Below are positions 10,093 through 17,729 of a stretch of DNA of 64,000 bases, one piece after another. The stretch covers positions 41,572-105,571 of the forward strand of contig JASBRS010000023.1 in assembly GCA_030149325.1 (NCBI GenBank), given 5' to 3'. Position numbers and translations under genes: made by a program. The notes beneath the pieces are model-generated. The model was not told where the DNA came from, searched no databases, and worked only from the letters and a program-made list of their open reading frames with translations. The stretch comes from Deinococci bacterium. Lineage in GTDB: Bacteria; Deinococcota; Deinococci; Deinococcales; Trueperaceae. Position 1 is the first letter of the stretch. Each line of letters begins with the position of its first letter.

Positions 10093-11238
10093 GTGCGCCT
10101 GCGCACGCAGCTCCTGCTTGCGGTGACGCTGGTCGCCCTGGCCGCGGTGTCGGTGACCGCGCTCCTGAGCGTCCAGGTGTCGTCCCAGCGGGTCGGGCGG
10201 CTGCTCGACATGCCCGCCGCCGGCGCCCCCGCCGGAACGACGCGCCCACCGGCGGCCGGCAACGGCGCGATGTCCGGGATGCCGTCGTCGCTGCCGCCGA
10301 ACGTCGCCGCCCGTCACGCCGCCCTGACCGAGGACCTGTGGCGCGCCAACCTGCAAGCGGCCGGCATCGCCCTGCTGCTGGCGCTGGTGGTCGGCACCGC
10401 GCTGTCGCTGCGGCTCGCCGGGCCGCTGGATCGCCTGACCGAGGTGGCCAACCGCTACGCCGCGGGCGAGCGTCGGGCGCGCGCCGACGAGCGCGGACGC
10501 GACGAGGTCGCCGACGTGGCACGGGCGTTCAACCACGTGGCCGACAGCCTGCAGCGCGAGGAGGACGAGCAGCAGCGGCTTCTCGCCGACATCGCCCACG
10601 AGTTCAGGACCCCGCTCACGGTCCTCAAGGGCGAGCTCGAGGCCCTCGAGGACGGGCTGGTGGAGCCCGCGCCCCCGACCTACCGCCGGCTCGGCGAGGA
10701 GGTCACGCTCCTCGAACGCCTGGTCCAGGACCTGCGACTGCTGACGCAGGCCGAGAGCGGCGACCTCACCCTCCACCTGCGCTCGGTCGAGCTGGCTAGG
10801 TTGGTCGAGGACGTGGTGGCGTCGTTCCTCCCCCACGCCGCGCAGCGGGGGGTGCGCGTGGGGGCGACGGTCGAGCCGGCGCGCGTCCGGGCCGATCCCG
10901 ATCGCATCCGCCAGGTGCTGGTGAACCTGCTCGACAACGCCGTGCGCTACGCACCGCCCGACAGCGACGTCGACGTGACCCTGCGCCACGAGGCCGGGCG
11001 GGCCCTGCTCGGCGTCCGCGACCGCGGCCCGGGCATCCCGCAGGACGAACGCGAGCAGGTGTTCCGGCGCTTCTACCGCGTCGATCGGGCGCGCAGCCGG
11101 GCCACGGGCGGCTCGGGCCTGGGGCTGGCCATCGTGCGGAGCCTGGTGGAGCTGCACGGCGGAACCGTCGACGCCGCAGACCATCCCGACGGCGGCGCCG
11201 TCCTCACGGTGACGTTGCCGCTCGAGGCCGCGGCCTAG
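10093..11238 (+). CDS. membrane sensor histidine kinase
   Basis: 381-aa HAMP-containing kinase, partner of the preceding regulator. First membrane helix about residues 5-27, a periplasmic loop of some 60 residues with several methionines (MPAAG, GAMSGMPSSLPP), second helix about 88-107, then HAMP. H box ADIAHEFRTPLTVLKGELEA with phospho-His169; N box NLLDNAVRYAP; G boxes DRGPGIP and GGSGLGLAIV. GTG start 3 bases after the regulator stop. The Met-containing loop would fit sensing of a soft metal, but that is a guess. The 3' end overlaps the convergent proA stop by 4 bases, with no terminator between. Confidence 0.94.
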   Translation: MRLRTQLLLAVTLVALAAVSVTALLSVQVSSQRVGRLLDMPAAGAPAGTTRPPAAGNGAMSGMPSSLPPNVAARHAALTEDLWRANLQAAGIALLLALVVGTALSLRLAGPLDRLTEVANRYAAGERRARADERGRDEVADVARAFNHVADSLQREEDEQQRLLADIAHEFRTPLTVLKGELEALEDGLVEPAPPTYRRLGEEVTLLERLVQDLRLLTQAESGDLTLHLRSVELARLVEDVVASFLPHAAQRGVRVGATVEPARVRADPDRIRQVLVNLLDNAVRYAPPDSDVDVTLRHEAGRALLGVRDRGPGIPQDEREQVFRRFYRVDRARSRATGGSGLGLAIVRSLVELHGGTVDAADHPDGGAVLTVTLPLEAAA

Positions 11239-12488
11239 CTGCGGATCTGCCCTTCGCCGTCGATCAGGTACTTGTGGGTGACGATCTGCGCCAGGCCCAT
11301 GGGGCCGCGGGCGTGCATCTTCTGGGTGCTGATGCCGATCTCGGCGCCGAAGCCGAACTCGAAGCCGTCGGTGAAGCGCGTCGAGGCGTTGACGTAGACG
11401 GCGGCGGCGTCGACCTCGCGACGGAAGCGCTCGGCGGCGCCCAGGTCGCGGGTGACGATCGCCTCGCTGTGCTGCGTGCCGTAGCGGCCGATGTGCTCGA
11501 GGGCCTGGTCGAGGCCGTCCACCACCCGGACGGCCAGCTTGAGGTCGAGGAACTCGGTAGCCCAGTCCTGCTCGGTGGCCGGCCGCACGCCGTCGACCAG
11601 CGCGCGGGTGCGCTCGCACCCCACCAGCTCCACGCCGGCCGCGGCCAGCCGCGCCAGCGCCTTCGGCAGGAAGGCCTCGGCCACGGAGGCATCGACGAGC
11701 AGCGTTTCGGCGGCGTTGCACACGCCCGGGCGCTGCACCTTGGCGTTGAAGGCGATGGCCTCGGCGGCGCCGAGGTCGGCCTGGGCGTGCACGTAGACGT
11801 GGCAGTTCCCGACGCCCGTCTCGATGACCGGCACGCGGGCGTGCTCCACCACGTGGCGGATGAGCCCGGCACCGCCGCGCGGGATCACCAGGTCGACCGC
11901 CCCGTGCGCTGTCAGCAGCTCCGTCACCAGCGCCCGGTCCGGGGAGTCGATGAGCTGCACCGCGTCCTGCGGCAGGCCTGCCCCGCCCAGCGCACGCCGC
12001 ATCGTCGCCACCAGGGCACGGTTGCTGTTCAGGGCGTTCGACGAGCCGCGCAGCACCACCGCGCTGCCCGCCTTGAGCGCCAGCGCGCCGGCATCGACGG
12101 TGACGTTGGGCCGCGACTCGTAGATCATGCCGAGGACCCCGAAGGGCACGCTGACCTTGCGCACCCGCAGGCCGTTGGGAAGGCGCCAGCCGTCGAGCAC
12201 GCGATCCAGGGGGTCGGGCAGCGCCGCCACCTGCCGACAGGCGGCCGCCATGGCGGCGATCCGCCCGGCATCGAGCGTCAACCGGTCGACCCGCGAGTCC
12301 GGCGTCCCTCGCGCGCGCTCGGCCGCGACGTCGCGGGCGTTGGCTGCCAGCAGGGCCTCGCCGTCCGCCTCCAGGGCTTCGGCGATGGCCCGCAGGGCCG
12401 CGTCCCGGTCGGCGTCGGGCAGCGCTCGGCTCGCCTGGCGCGCGCGTGCCAGGAGGTCGGCGAGGGAGGACGTGGGGGTCGCGGGCAT
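11235..12488 (-). CDS. proA: gamma-glutamyl phosphate reductase
   Basis: Second enzyme of proline synthesis: NADPH-dependent reduction of glutamyl-5-phosphate to the semialdehyde. 417 aa, the normal length. Family signatures: VSVPFGVLGMIYESRPNVTVD near the middle, the catalytic cysteine in KVQRPGVCNAAETLLV, and the C-terminal GFGAEIGISTQKMHARGP. The frame is open 60 codons further upstream, but the ATG at 12488 gives the family N-terminus and has TATACT 5 bases before it, suggesting a leaderless mRNA. No proB is in the window. Confidence 0.96.
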   Translation of the reverse strand: MPATPTSSLADLLARARQASRALPDADRDAALRAIAEALEADGEALLAANARDVAAERARGTPDSRVDRLTLDAGRIAAMAAACRQVAALPDPLDRVLDGWRLPNGLRVRKVSVPFGVLGMIYESRPNVTVDAGALALKAGSAVVLRGSSNALNSNRALVATMRRALGGAGLPQDAVQLIDSPDRALVTELLTAHGAVDLVIPRGGAGLIRHVVEHARVPVIETGVGNCHVYVHAQADLGAAEAIAFNAKVQRPGVCNAAETLLVDASVAEAFLPKALARLAAAGVELVGCERTRALVDGVRPATEQDWATEFLDLKLAVRVVDGLDQALEHIGRYGTQHSEAIVTRDLGAAERFRREVDAAAVYVNASTRFTDGFEFGFGAEIGISTQKMHARGPMGLAQIVTHKYLIDGEGQIRS

Positions 12489-12499
12489 AGGGGAGTATA
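12489..12499 (-). promoter_or_regulatory. leaderless-type promoter of proA
   Basis: TATACT (12499-12494, minus strand) ends 5 bases before the ATG, and no Shine-Dalgarno sequence fits between. Transcription should start at or next to the start codon. Confidence 0.7.
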
Positions 12500-12637
12500 G
12501 CTCGGCCCCTTCGGGGCGCCGCGCGTGGGTCGACGGTCGCGGCGCCGGCGTTCCGACCACGCTCGCCCTTCGCGTGCGACCACCGAACGACGCGGCGTGC
12601 CGCCGCCGCCCGCTACACTGCGTCCTGGAGGAGACCG

Positions 12638-13348
12638 ATGACGGAACCCGCCCCACACGCAGCCTCACGCGTCGCGCTGATCACCGGTGCCGCCGGCGGG
12701 CTCGGTGGCGCCGTCGCCGCTCGCTTCGCCGACGCGGGCTGGCGGACGGCCCTGCAGGGCCGCACCGGCCACCTCCCCCGCCTCGCCTCGGACTTCCCGA
12801 ACGCGCTCGTCGTGGCCGCCGACCTGCTCGACCCGGAGGCCACGGCGGACGCCGTCGCCCAGGTGCTGGAGCGCTGGGGCCGACTCGACGCGCTGGTCCA
12901 CCTGGTCGGCGGGTTCGCCATGGGATCGGCCCTCGACCTCACGGCCGAAGGCCTCGAGGACCAGCTCGACGTCAACCTGCGTACCGCCGTGAACGCCGTC
13001 CAGGCGGTGCTGCCAGCCATGCTGGAGCGCGGCTCGGGGAGCGTCATCACCGTGGCCTCGCGGGCGGCGGTGCACGGCGGCGCTCGGATGCCGGCCTACG
13101 CCGCCTCCAAGGCGGCGCTGGTGGCCTACGCCCGCAGCCTCCGGGCCGAGGTCGAACCGAGCGGTGTCGCCGTGAGCGTGCTGGTACCGATGGGCACCAT
13201 CGACACCGCCGCCAACCGCTCGGCCATGCCCGACGCCGATCCGGCGCGCTGGCTCGACGCCGCCGAGCTCGCCGACGCCGCTGTATTCCTCGCCGGACGC
13301 GGGCCCCGCGGACGGGTGCCGTACCTCGAGGTCCATCCCTCGCTGTAG
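12638..13348 (+). CDS. short-chain dehydrogenase/reductase
   Basis: 236-aa SDR with the NAD(P) motif TGAAGGLGGAVAARFADAGW at residues 16-35, an NAG-like HLVGGF segment, the catalytic Ser in ITVASRAAVHGG, and YAASKAAL as the YxxxK active site. The substrate cannot be told from sequence. It reads away from proA; TACACT at 12614-12619 and GGAGGA before the ATG form a leadered start. Its stop is 4 bases from the convergent amidohydrolase. Confidence 0.9.
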   Translation: MTEPAPHAASRVALITGAAGGLGGAVAARFADAGWRTALQGRTGHLPRLASDFPNALVVAADLLDPEATADAVAQVLERWGRLDALVHLVGGFAMGSALDLTAEGLEDQLDVNLRTAVNAVQAVLPAMLERGSGSVITVASRAAVHGGARMPAYAASKAALVAYARSLRAEVEPSGVAVSVLVPMGTIDTAANRSAMPDADPARWLDAAELADAAVFLAGRGPRGRVPYLEVHPSL

Positions 13349-13352
13349 GGCC

Positions 13353-14936
13353 CTAGGCCGGTGCCAGCGCCTCCGCCCCGAAGGTAGGACGGCCCGCCAG
13401 CACGGTCGCGACCACCGCGAGCTCGTCGCCGACGCGCTCCGGATCGCCCGACAGCACCGTGAGGTCGGCGTCGTAGCCAGGGGCGAGCATGCCGGAGCGG
13501 TGCTCGCGGCCGATGGCGTGGGCCGCCCCCAGCGTCTGCGCCTCGAGCGCCTCGTCCCAGCTCAGGGCCTGGTCCTCACCGACCGTGCGCCCCTCCGCGT
13601 CGCGGCGCGTGGTCGCCGCGCGCAGGGCCGCCAGCACATCCGGCTCCGCCACCGGCGTGTCGGACCCCAGCGCCAACGTGGCGCCGCCGGCCAGCAGCGA
13701 ACGGAAGGGGTAGGCGCGCTCGACGCGGTCACCGAGCAGGCGCCGGATGCTCGGCCCGTCGAAGGTCATGTGCAGCGGCTGGACCGAGGCCACCACGCCG
13801 ATCCGACCGAAGCGAGCCACGTCGTCGGGGTGGAGGTGCTGCGCGTGCTCGATGCGCGGCCGCAGGCCCGCCCCTCGCCACGCCGGCGCCGTCGCCTCGA
13901 GAGCGTCGAGGACGGCACGGTTGGCGGCGTCGCCGATGGCGTGCACGACGGGGGTGAGGCCCGCCTCGATGGCCAGCGGCAGCCGCGCCGCCAGCACCTC
14001 GGGACCGTCGACCGCCACACCGGTGCCGCCCTCCTCCAGGTAGGGCTCGAGCATCCAGGCGGTACGGCTGCCGAGCGCCCCGTCGGCGAAGAACTTGGCT
14101 CCGCCGATGGCGAAGCGGGCGCCGCCCTGGCCCGTCGCCAGCCCCAGCGCGGCGGCGTGCTCGACGTCCTGATGGCGGATGCAGGCCCACACGCGCAGGG
14201 GGTAGGCGGGGTCGGACGCAGCGTCGGCCATGGCGCGCCAGTGCGGCGCGGGGTCGAGCGCCATGTGATGGACGGTGGTGATGCCCCGCGCCGCGAGGTC
14301 GGCGCCGGCCCGCGCCAGGGCGTCCCGGAGCTCGCCTGGCCCCAACGCGGGCAGCCGCCCCAGCAGCAGCTCGGTGGCGCGCTCGAACAGCAACCCGGTG
14401 GGCTCGCCGTCGGCGTCGCGAGCAACGATGCCCTCGGGTGGATCGGGCGTGTCGCGCGTCACCCCGGCCGCCCGCAGGGCACTCGGGCTCCCCCACACGC
14501 TGTGGTGGTCCTGGCTGCGCAGCACCGTCGGGTGGCCGCCGGACGCGCGTTCGAGCGCGGCGGCCTCGTCGGGACCGATGCCGCGCAGCCCCCAGCGCTC
14601 CAGGGCGAAGCCGCTGGCCTGCAACCAGGCGCCGCGCGGCAGCTGGGCGGCGCGCTCGGCCACACGCTCGAGCGCCTCGCGCAGGCTGGGCGTGCGCCGT
14701 AGGTCGAGCTGCCCCAGCTCCAGGCCGTGTGCGGGCAGGTGCACGTGGGCGTCGTGGAACCCGGGGAGGAGCACGCGGTCGCCCAGCTCGACGACCTCGG
14801 TGCGGCCGTCGGCCAGGACGCGCGCCTCGTCGCCCAGGGCCACCACACGGCCACCGGACACCGCCAGCGCATGGGATCGAGGATGGCGGGCGTCCATGGT
14901 CCGGATCTCGCCCAGGAACAGCAGCTCGGCCGTCAC
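13353..14936 (-). CDS. amidohydrolase of the YtcJ/LAF3 type
   Basis: 527-aa metal-dependent hydrolase of the amidohydrolase-3 family. The metal site HDAHVH follows LLPGF near residue 60; later residues include the GGAKFFADGALGSRTAWML segment, HAIGDAANRAVLDALE, RIEHAQHLHPDD and LGSDTPVAEPD, all typical of YtcJ-like proteins. Substrates in this family are poorly defined (amides and related C-N bonds). GTG start 7 bases after the crotonase gene, so probably the last gene of that operon. Confidence 0.9.
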   Translation of the reverse strand: MTAELLFLGEIRTMDARHPRSHALAVSGGRVVALGDEARVLADGRTEVVELGDRVLLPGFHDAHVHLPAHGLELGQLDLRRTPSLREALERVAERAAQLPRGAWLQASGFALERWGLRGIGPDEAAALERASGGHPTVLRSQDHHSVWGSPSALRAAGVTRDTPDPPEGIVARDADGEPTGLLFERATELLLGRLPALGPGELRDALARAGADLAARGITTVHHMALDPAPHWRAMADAASDPAYPLRVWACIRHQDVEHAAALGLATGQGGARFAIGGAKFFADGALGSRTAWMLEPYLEEGGTGVAVDGPEVLAARLPLAIEAGLTPVVHAIGDAANRAVLDALEATAPAWRGAGLRPRIEHAQHLHPDDVARFGRIGVVASVQPLHMTFDGPSIRRLLGDRVERAYPFRSLLAGGATLALGSDTPVAEPDVLAALRAATTRRDAEGRTVGEDQALSWDEALEAQTLGAAHAIGREHRSGMLAPGYDADLTVLSGDPERVGDELAVVATVLAGRPTFGAEALAPA

Positions 14937-14943
14937 GCCGCCC

Positions 14944-15720
14944 TCACCGTCCCCGGAAGCGCGGGGGGCGCTTCTCGCGGAAGGCGGCGATGCCCTCGCG
15001 CACGTCGGCGCTCGAGGCCGCGCGGCCCTGCATCTCGGCCTCGAGTGCCAGTTGCGCCTCGAGATCGTTGGCGAGCGACGCCCGCAGCTCGCGCTTGGCG
15101 AGCGCGTAGGCGTAGGTGGGCCCGTCGGCCAGCGAGCGCACGTAGGCCCAGGCGGCGTCGGCGAAGCCCTCGGCGTCGAGCAGCCGCTCGGCCAGACCCA
15201 GGTCCAGCGCCTCCTCGGCCGGCACGCGCCGGCCGCCGTAGACCAGCTCGAAGGCCCGCCCGAGGCCCACCAGGCGCGGCAGGGTGTGGCTGCAGGAGGC
15301 GTCCATCACCAGGCCGATGCCGGTGAAGCCGACGGCGAAGCTGGCGGCGCTCGACACCAGCCGCAGGTCGCAGGCCAGCGCCAGGCTCATGCCTGCCCCT
15401 GCCGCCACCCCGTTGACGCCGGCCACCACCGGTTTCGGCAGCCCGGAGAGCTGCCGCACGATGGGGTGGTAGCGCTCCTCCAACAGCCCCTGGATGTCGG
15501 CGTCGACGGGCGTGCGGGCGAGATCGGCGCCGGCACAGAAGCCGCGCCCGGCGCCCGTCAGCAGCACCGCGCGCACCTCGGGCTCGGCGGCCGGCCCCTC
15601 CAGCGCCTGCCGCAGCTCGTCGAGCAGCTCCGGCGAGAGCGCGTTGAGCACCTCGGGTCGATCGAGGGTGATGCGCAGCGCGCCCCCCTCGCGGTCGAGT
15701 CGCACGTGTTCGAAGCTCAC
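14944..15720 (-). CDS. enoyl-CoA hydratase/isomerase, PaaG-like
   Basis: Crotonase-fold enzyme of 258 aa. The oxyanion-hole segments are GRGFCAGADLA and GVNGVAAGAGMSLALACDLR. The following FAVGFTGIGLVMDASCSHTL places an Asp where many PaaG-type ring-epoxide isomerases have their catalytic Asp, so it may be an isomerase rather than a hydratase. The frame opens at 15747, but the GTG at 15720 follows AGGAGGAACCTG, an excellent ribosome site, and starts at the family N-terminus. Translated with the amidohydrolase downstream. Confidence 0.88.
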   Translation of the reverse strand: MSFEHVRLDREGGALRITLDRPEVLNALSPELLDELRQALEGPAAEPEVRAVLLTGAGRGFCAGADLARTPVDADIQGLLEERYHPIVRQLSGLPKPVVAGVNGVAAGAGMSLALACDLRLVSSAASFAVGFTGIGLVMDASCSHTLPRLVGLGRAFELVYGGRRVPAEEALDLGLAERLLDAEGFADAAWAYVRSLADGPTYAYALAKRELRASLANDLEAQLALEAEMQGRAASSADVREGIAAFREKRPPRFRGR

Positions 15721-15747
15721 CAGGTTCCTCCTCGCCCCTGCCGGCAC

Positions 15748-16089
15748 TCACTGCGGCGGCGCGCCACCGCTCGCCAGCGCCACCAACCGGTCGTAGTCGT
15801 CGGGCCATTCGGGATCGTCGAGCGCGGCTCGGTTGCGCCGCACCTCGCCGCAGCGCCGGCAGCGGTGCAAGATCACCCAGCCCTTCTTGCCGCTGTGCTC
15901 CACCGCCACCGGCTCGAGCACACCCCCGCAGTCGCTGGCGCGATCGCCGGGGTGGACGTCGACGTGCAGCGAGTGCAGGCACACCGGGCAGTGGTTGCGG
16001 TAGCTGCCGTTCGCGAGAGCCGGCACCTCCGTACCGCACACCGCGCAGGTGAAGCCCTGGTTGGCCCCCTGGCCGATGAAGCGTCGCAC
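15748..16089 (-). CDS. RNHCP-domain zinc-ribbon protein
   Basis: 113-aa protein named for its RNHCP motif, seen here as YRNHCPVCLHSLHVD. Four Cys pairs are visible: CAVC near residue 15, CPVC, a single C in SDCGGVLEP, and CRRCGEVRRNR, which together could bind one or two zinc ions. The function of the family is unknown; it may bind RNA. The GTG start was chosen because the -10 TACACT lies 7 bases upstream and everything further upstream is the shadow of the photolyase gene. First gene of a three-gene minus-strand operon. Confidence 0.82.
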   Translation of the reverse strand: MRRFIGQGANQGFTCAVCGTEVPALANGSYRNHCPVCLHSLHVDVHPGDRASDCGGVLEPVAVEHSGKKGWVILHRCRRCGEVRRNRAALDDPEWPDDYDRLVALASGGAPPQ

Positions 16090-16102
16090 CTCAGGCAGTG
16101 TA
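16090..16102 (-). promoter_or_regulatory. leaderless-type promoter of the RNHCP operon
   Basis: TACACT (16102-16097, minus strand) ends 7 bases before the GTG start. This argues both for the start chosen and for a leaderless transcript. No clear -35. Confidence 0.6.
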
Positions 16103-16205
16103 CCCGCGCGCCGCGCCGCTGGGACCTGGCTCGGGGACTCGGGGACCCTCGGGCGCGGCCTTCGAGGCGTCTGGTTGCGGCGCCGAGCCGGCGCGGTGCC
16201 CTGGC

Positions 16206-17600
16206 TCAGCTCGGGGCGACGGGCGCTCCCACCCGCCGCCGCACCTCGGCGACGTAGCGCGCCGGGTCGTACTTGCGGCGCAGGCCCGCGGCCGTCATGC
16301 TGCGCACCGTTCCGAACACGGCGCGCTCCGGGAACGGCCGGTCGTGCAGGCCGTAGCACCAGGCCACGCCGGCGAAGCTGTTGGCATCGCCGCCGTCGAG
16401 GAAGTAGCGGTTGTTCAGCTCCAGGGTGCGCTCGAAGCCCTGCTCGGGATCGGCCGTCCAGGCCAGCAGGCGCTTGCCCCAGTACATGCGCAGGGTCGGG
16501 TGCATGGCGCCGGTCTCCAGCATCTCGAGCATGGCGGCGTCGAAGGCCTCGTCGCCGGTGGCGGCCTCGAGCAGCGCCTCGTCGGAGACCAGCCTCTCGC
16601 GCGCGTCGGCACGATGCGCCGCCAGCGTGGCGCGCGCCCAGGCGGGGACCCCGCGGTAGCGGTCGTAGTCGGGCTGCCGCACCACGTAGTTCACCGCCAG
16701 CTCGCGCCGCACCACCAGCTGCTCCACGAACGCGCCCGCCGTCTCCGGCGGCACGTCGGTCCGACGTAGACGCTCGATCACACGCAGCGGCGAGATCTGG
16801 CCGTAGCGCAGGTACATGCTGAGCTCCGAGCCCGAGCGGCCCTCGATGCGGCGGCGCTCCTCGGGGTAGCGCGCCAGGCGCTCGTCGGCGAAGCGCTCCA
16901 GGCGTTCCATGGCGTGGCGGCTGCCGCCCGGGTGGTGCCGCGACACCGGAGCGGGGCCCCGGCCGCCCGCCAGCTCGCGCGCCCGCAGGTCCGGCCGAGC
17001 GAGGTCGAGCCCTTCGCCGAGCCCCGGATCGACGGCCGCGACGCGCGGGGGCCGCAGCTCCGGCAGCCCCAGGAAGCGCCCCAAGTGCTCCTGCACCCGC
17101 GGCCGGAAGGTCCGGGCGGCCACCTCGAGACGCGACGATGCCACCTCGGCCGGCACCACCACGTCGCCCTCGATCTCCACCACCGGGACGCCCGCCGACT
17201 CGGCCACACGGAGGCGCAGGGCACGCGGCCGGCGCAGGTAGGCGCCGTCGCAGACCAGCAGGCAGGCGTCGGCGGCGAGTTCCAGCACCCGCTCCGCGGG
17301 ATCGCCCGCCCGCGCCAGGAAGGCGATGCCACGTTCCGCCAGCTCCCGCGCCGTCTCCTGGAGCCCCTCGAGCTGGAAGGCCAGGGCGCGCTCGCTGACC
17401 TCGGGCGCCTCGGTGTCGAGCGTCGCCAGCACCACCACCGGCCGGCCGAGGCGGTCGGCCTCGGCGACCGCCCACGCCAGCGCCGGGTTGTCGTGGGCGC
17501 GCTGGCTGCGGCCCATCCAGTACAGCAGGTAGCGGCCGGGCGCGGGCTCGCCCTCGACCCGCACGTGCACGCGCTCGGCGTCGATGCCGTGGAGCAGCAT
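16206..17600 (-). CDS. phr: class II deoxyribodipyrimidine photolyase
   Basis: Light-driven repair enzyme for cyclobutane pyrimidine dimers, 464 aa. The class II pattern is clear: an N-terminal RYLLYWMGRSQRAHDNPALA (photolyase-type antenna domain), GRSGSELSMYLRYGQISPL, and the FAD-site block MHPTLRMYWGKRLLAWT, with the terminal RKYDPARYV. In E. coli-type class I enzymes these sequences differ. TAGGCT lies 6 bases before the ATG. Photoreactivation fits a UV-exposed, radiation-tolerant lifestyle. Confidence 0.93.
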   Translation of the reverse strand: MLLHGIDAERVHVRVEGEPAPGRYLLYWMGRSQRAHDNPALAWAVAEADRLGRPVVVLATLDTEAPEVSERALAFQLEGLQETARELAERGIAFLARAGDPAERVLELAADACLLVCDGAYLRRPRALRLRVAESAGVPVVEIEGDVVVPAEVASSRLEVAARTFRPRVQEHLGRFLGLPELRPPRVAAVDPGLGEGLDLARPDLRARELAGGRGPAPVSRHHPGGSRHAMERLERFADERLARYPEERRRIEGRSGSELSMYLRYGQISPLRVIERLRRTDVPPETAGAFVEQLVVRRELAVNYVVRQPDYDRYRGVPAWARATLAAHRADARERLVSDEALLEAATGDEAFDAAMLEMLETGAMHPTLRMYWGKRLLAWTADPEQGFERTLELNNRYFLDGGDANSFAGVAWCYGLHDRPFPERAVFGTVRSMTAAGLRRKYDPARYVAEVRRRVGAPVAPS

Positions 17601-17692
17601 GCGGCCAGCCTACGCTGCGCTCTGCACCGCGACTGCGTGCCAGCCCCGAAACCGCTGCCGGCACCGGGCCGCCGGCTGGGCCGCTCTACAAT
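17601..17692. promoter_or_regulatory. divergent promoters of phr and the ABC-F gene
   Basis: On the minus strand TAGGCT (17612-17607) ends 6 bases before the phr ATG. On the plus strand TACAAT (17687-17692) precedes the ABC-F gene by 37 bases and overlaps an in-frame ATG at 17691, which therefore cannot be the start. No convincing -35 was found for either. Confidence 0.5.
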
Positions 17693-17729
17693 GGGCGGGC
17701 ACCCGCTGCCCCAGCGGCGGTGCGCGACC

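Noticed and set aside
17691..17729. In-frame ATG upstream of the ABC-F start
   Set aside because: It overlaps the -10 TACAAT, so it would lie upstream of the transcript start; the ATG at 17730 begins the conserved N-terminus.
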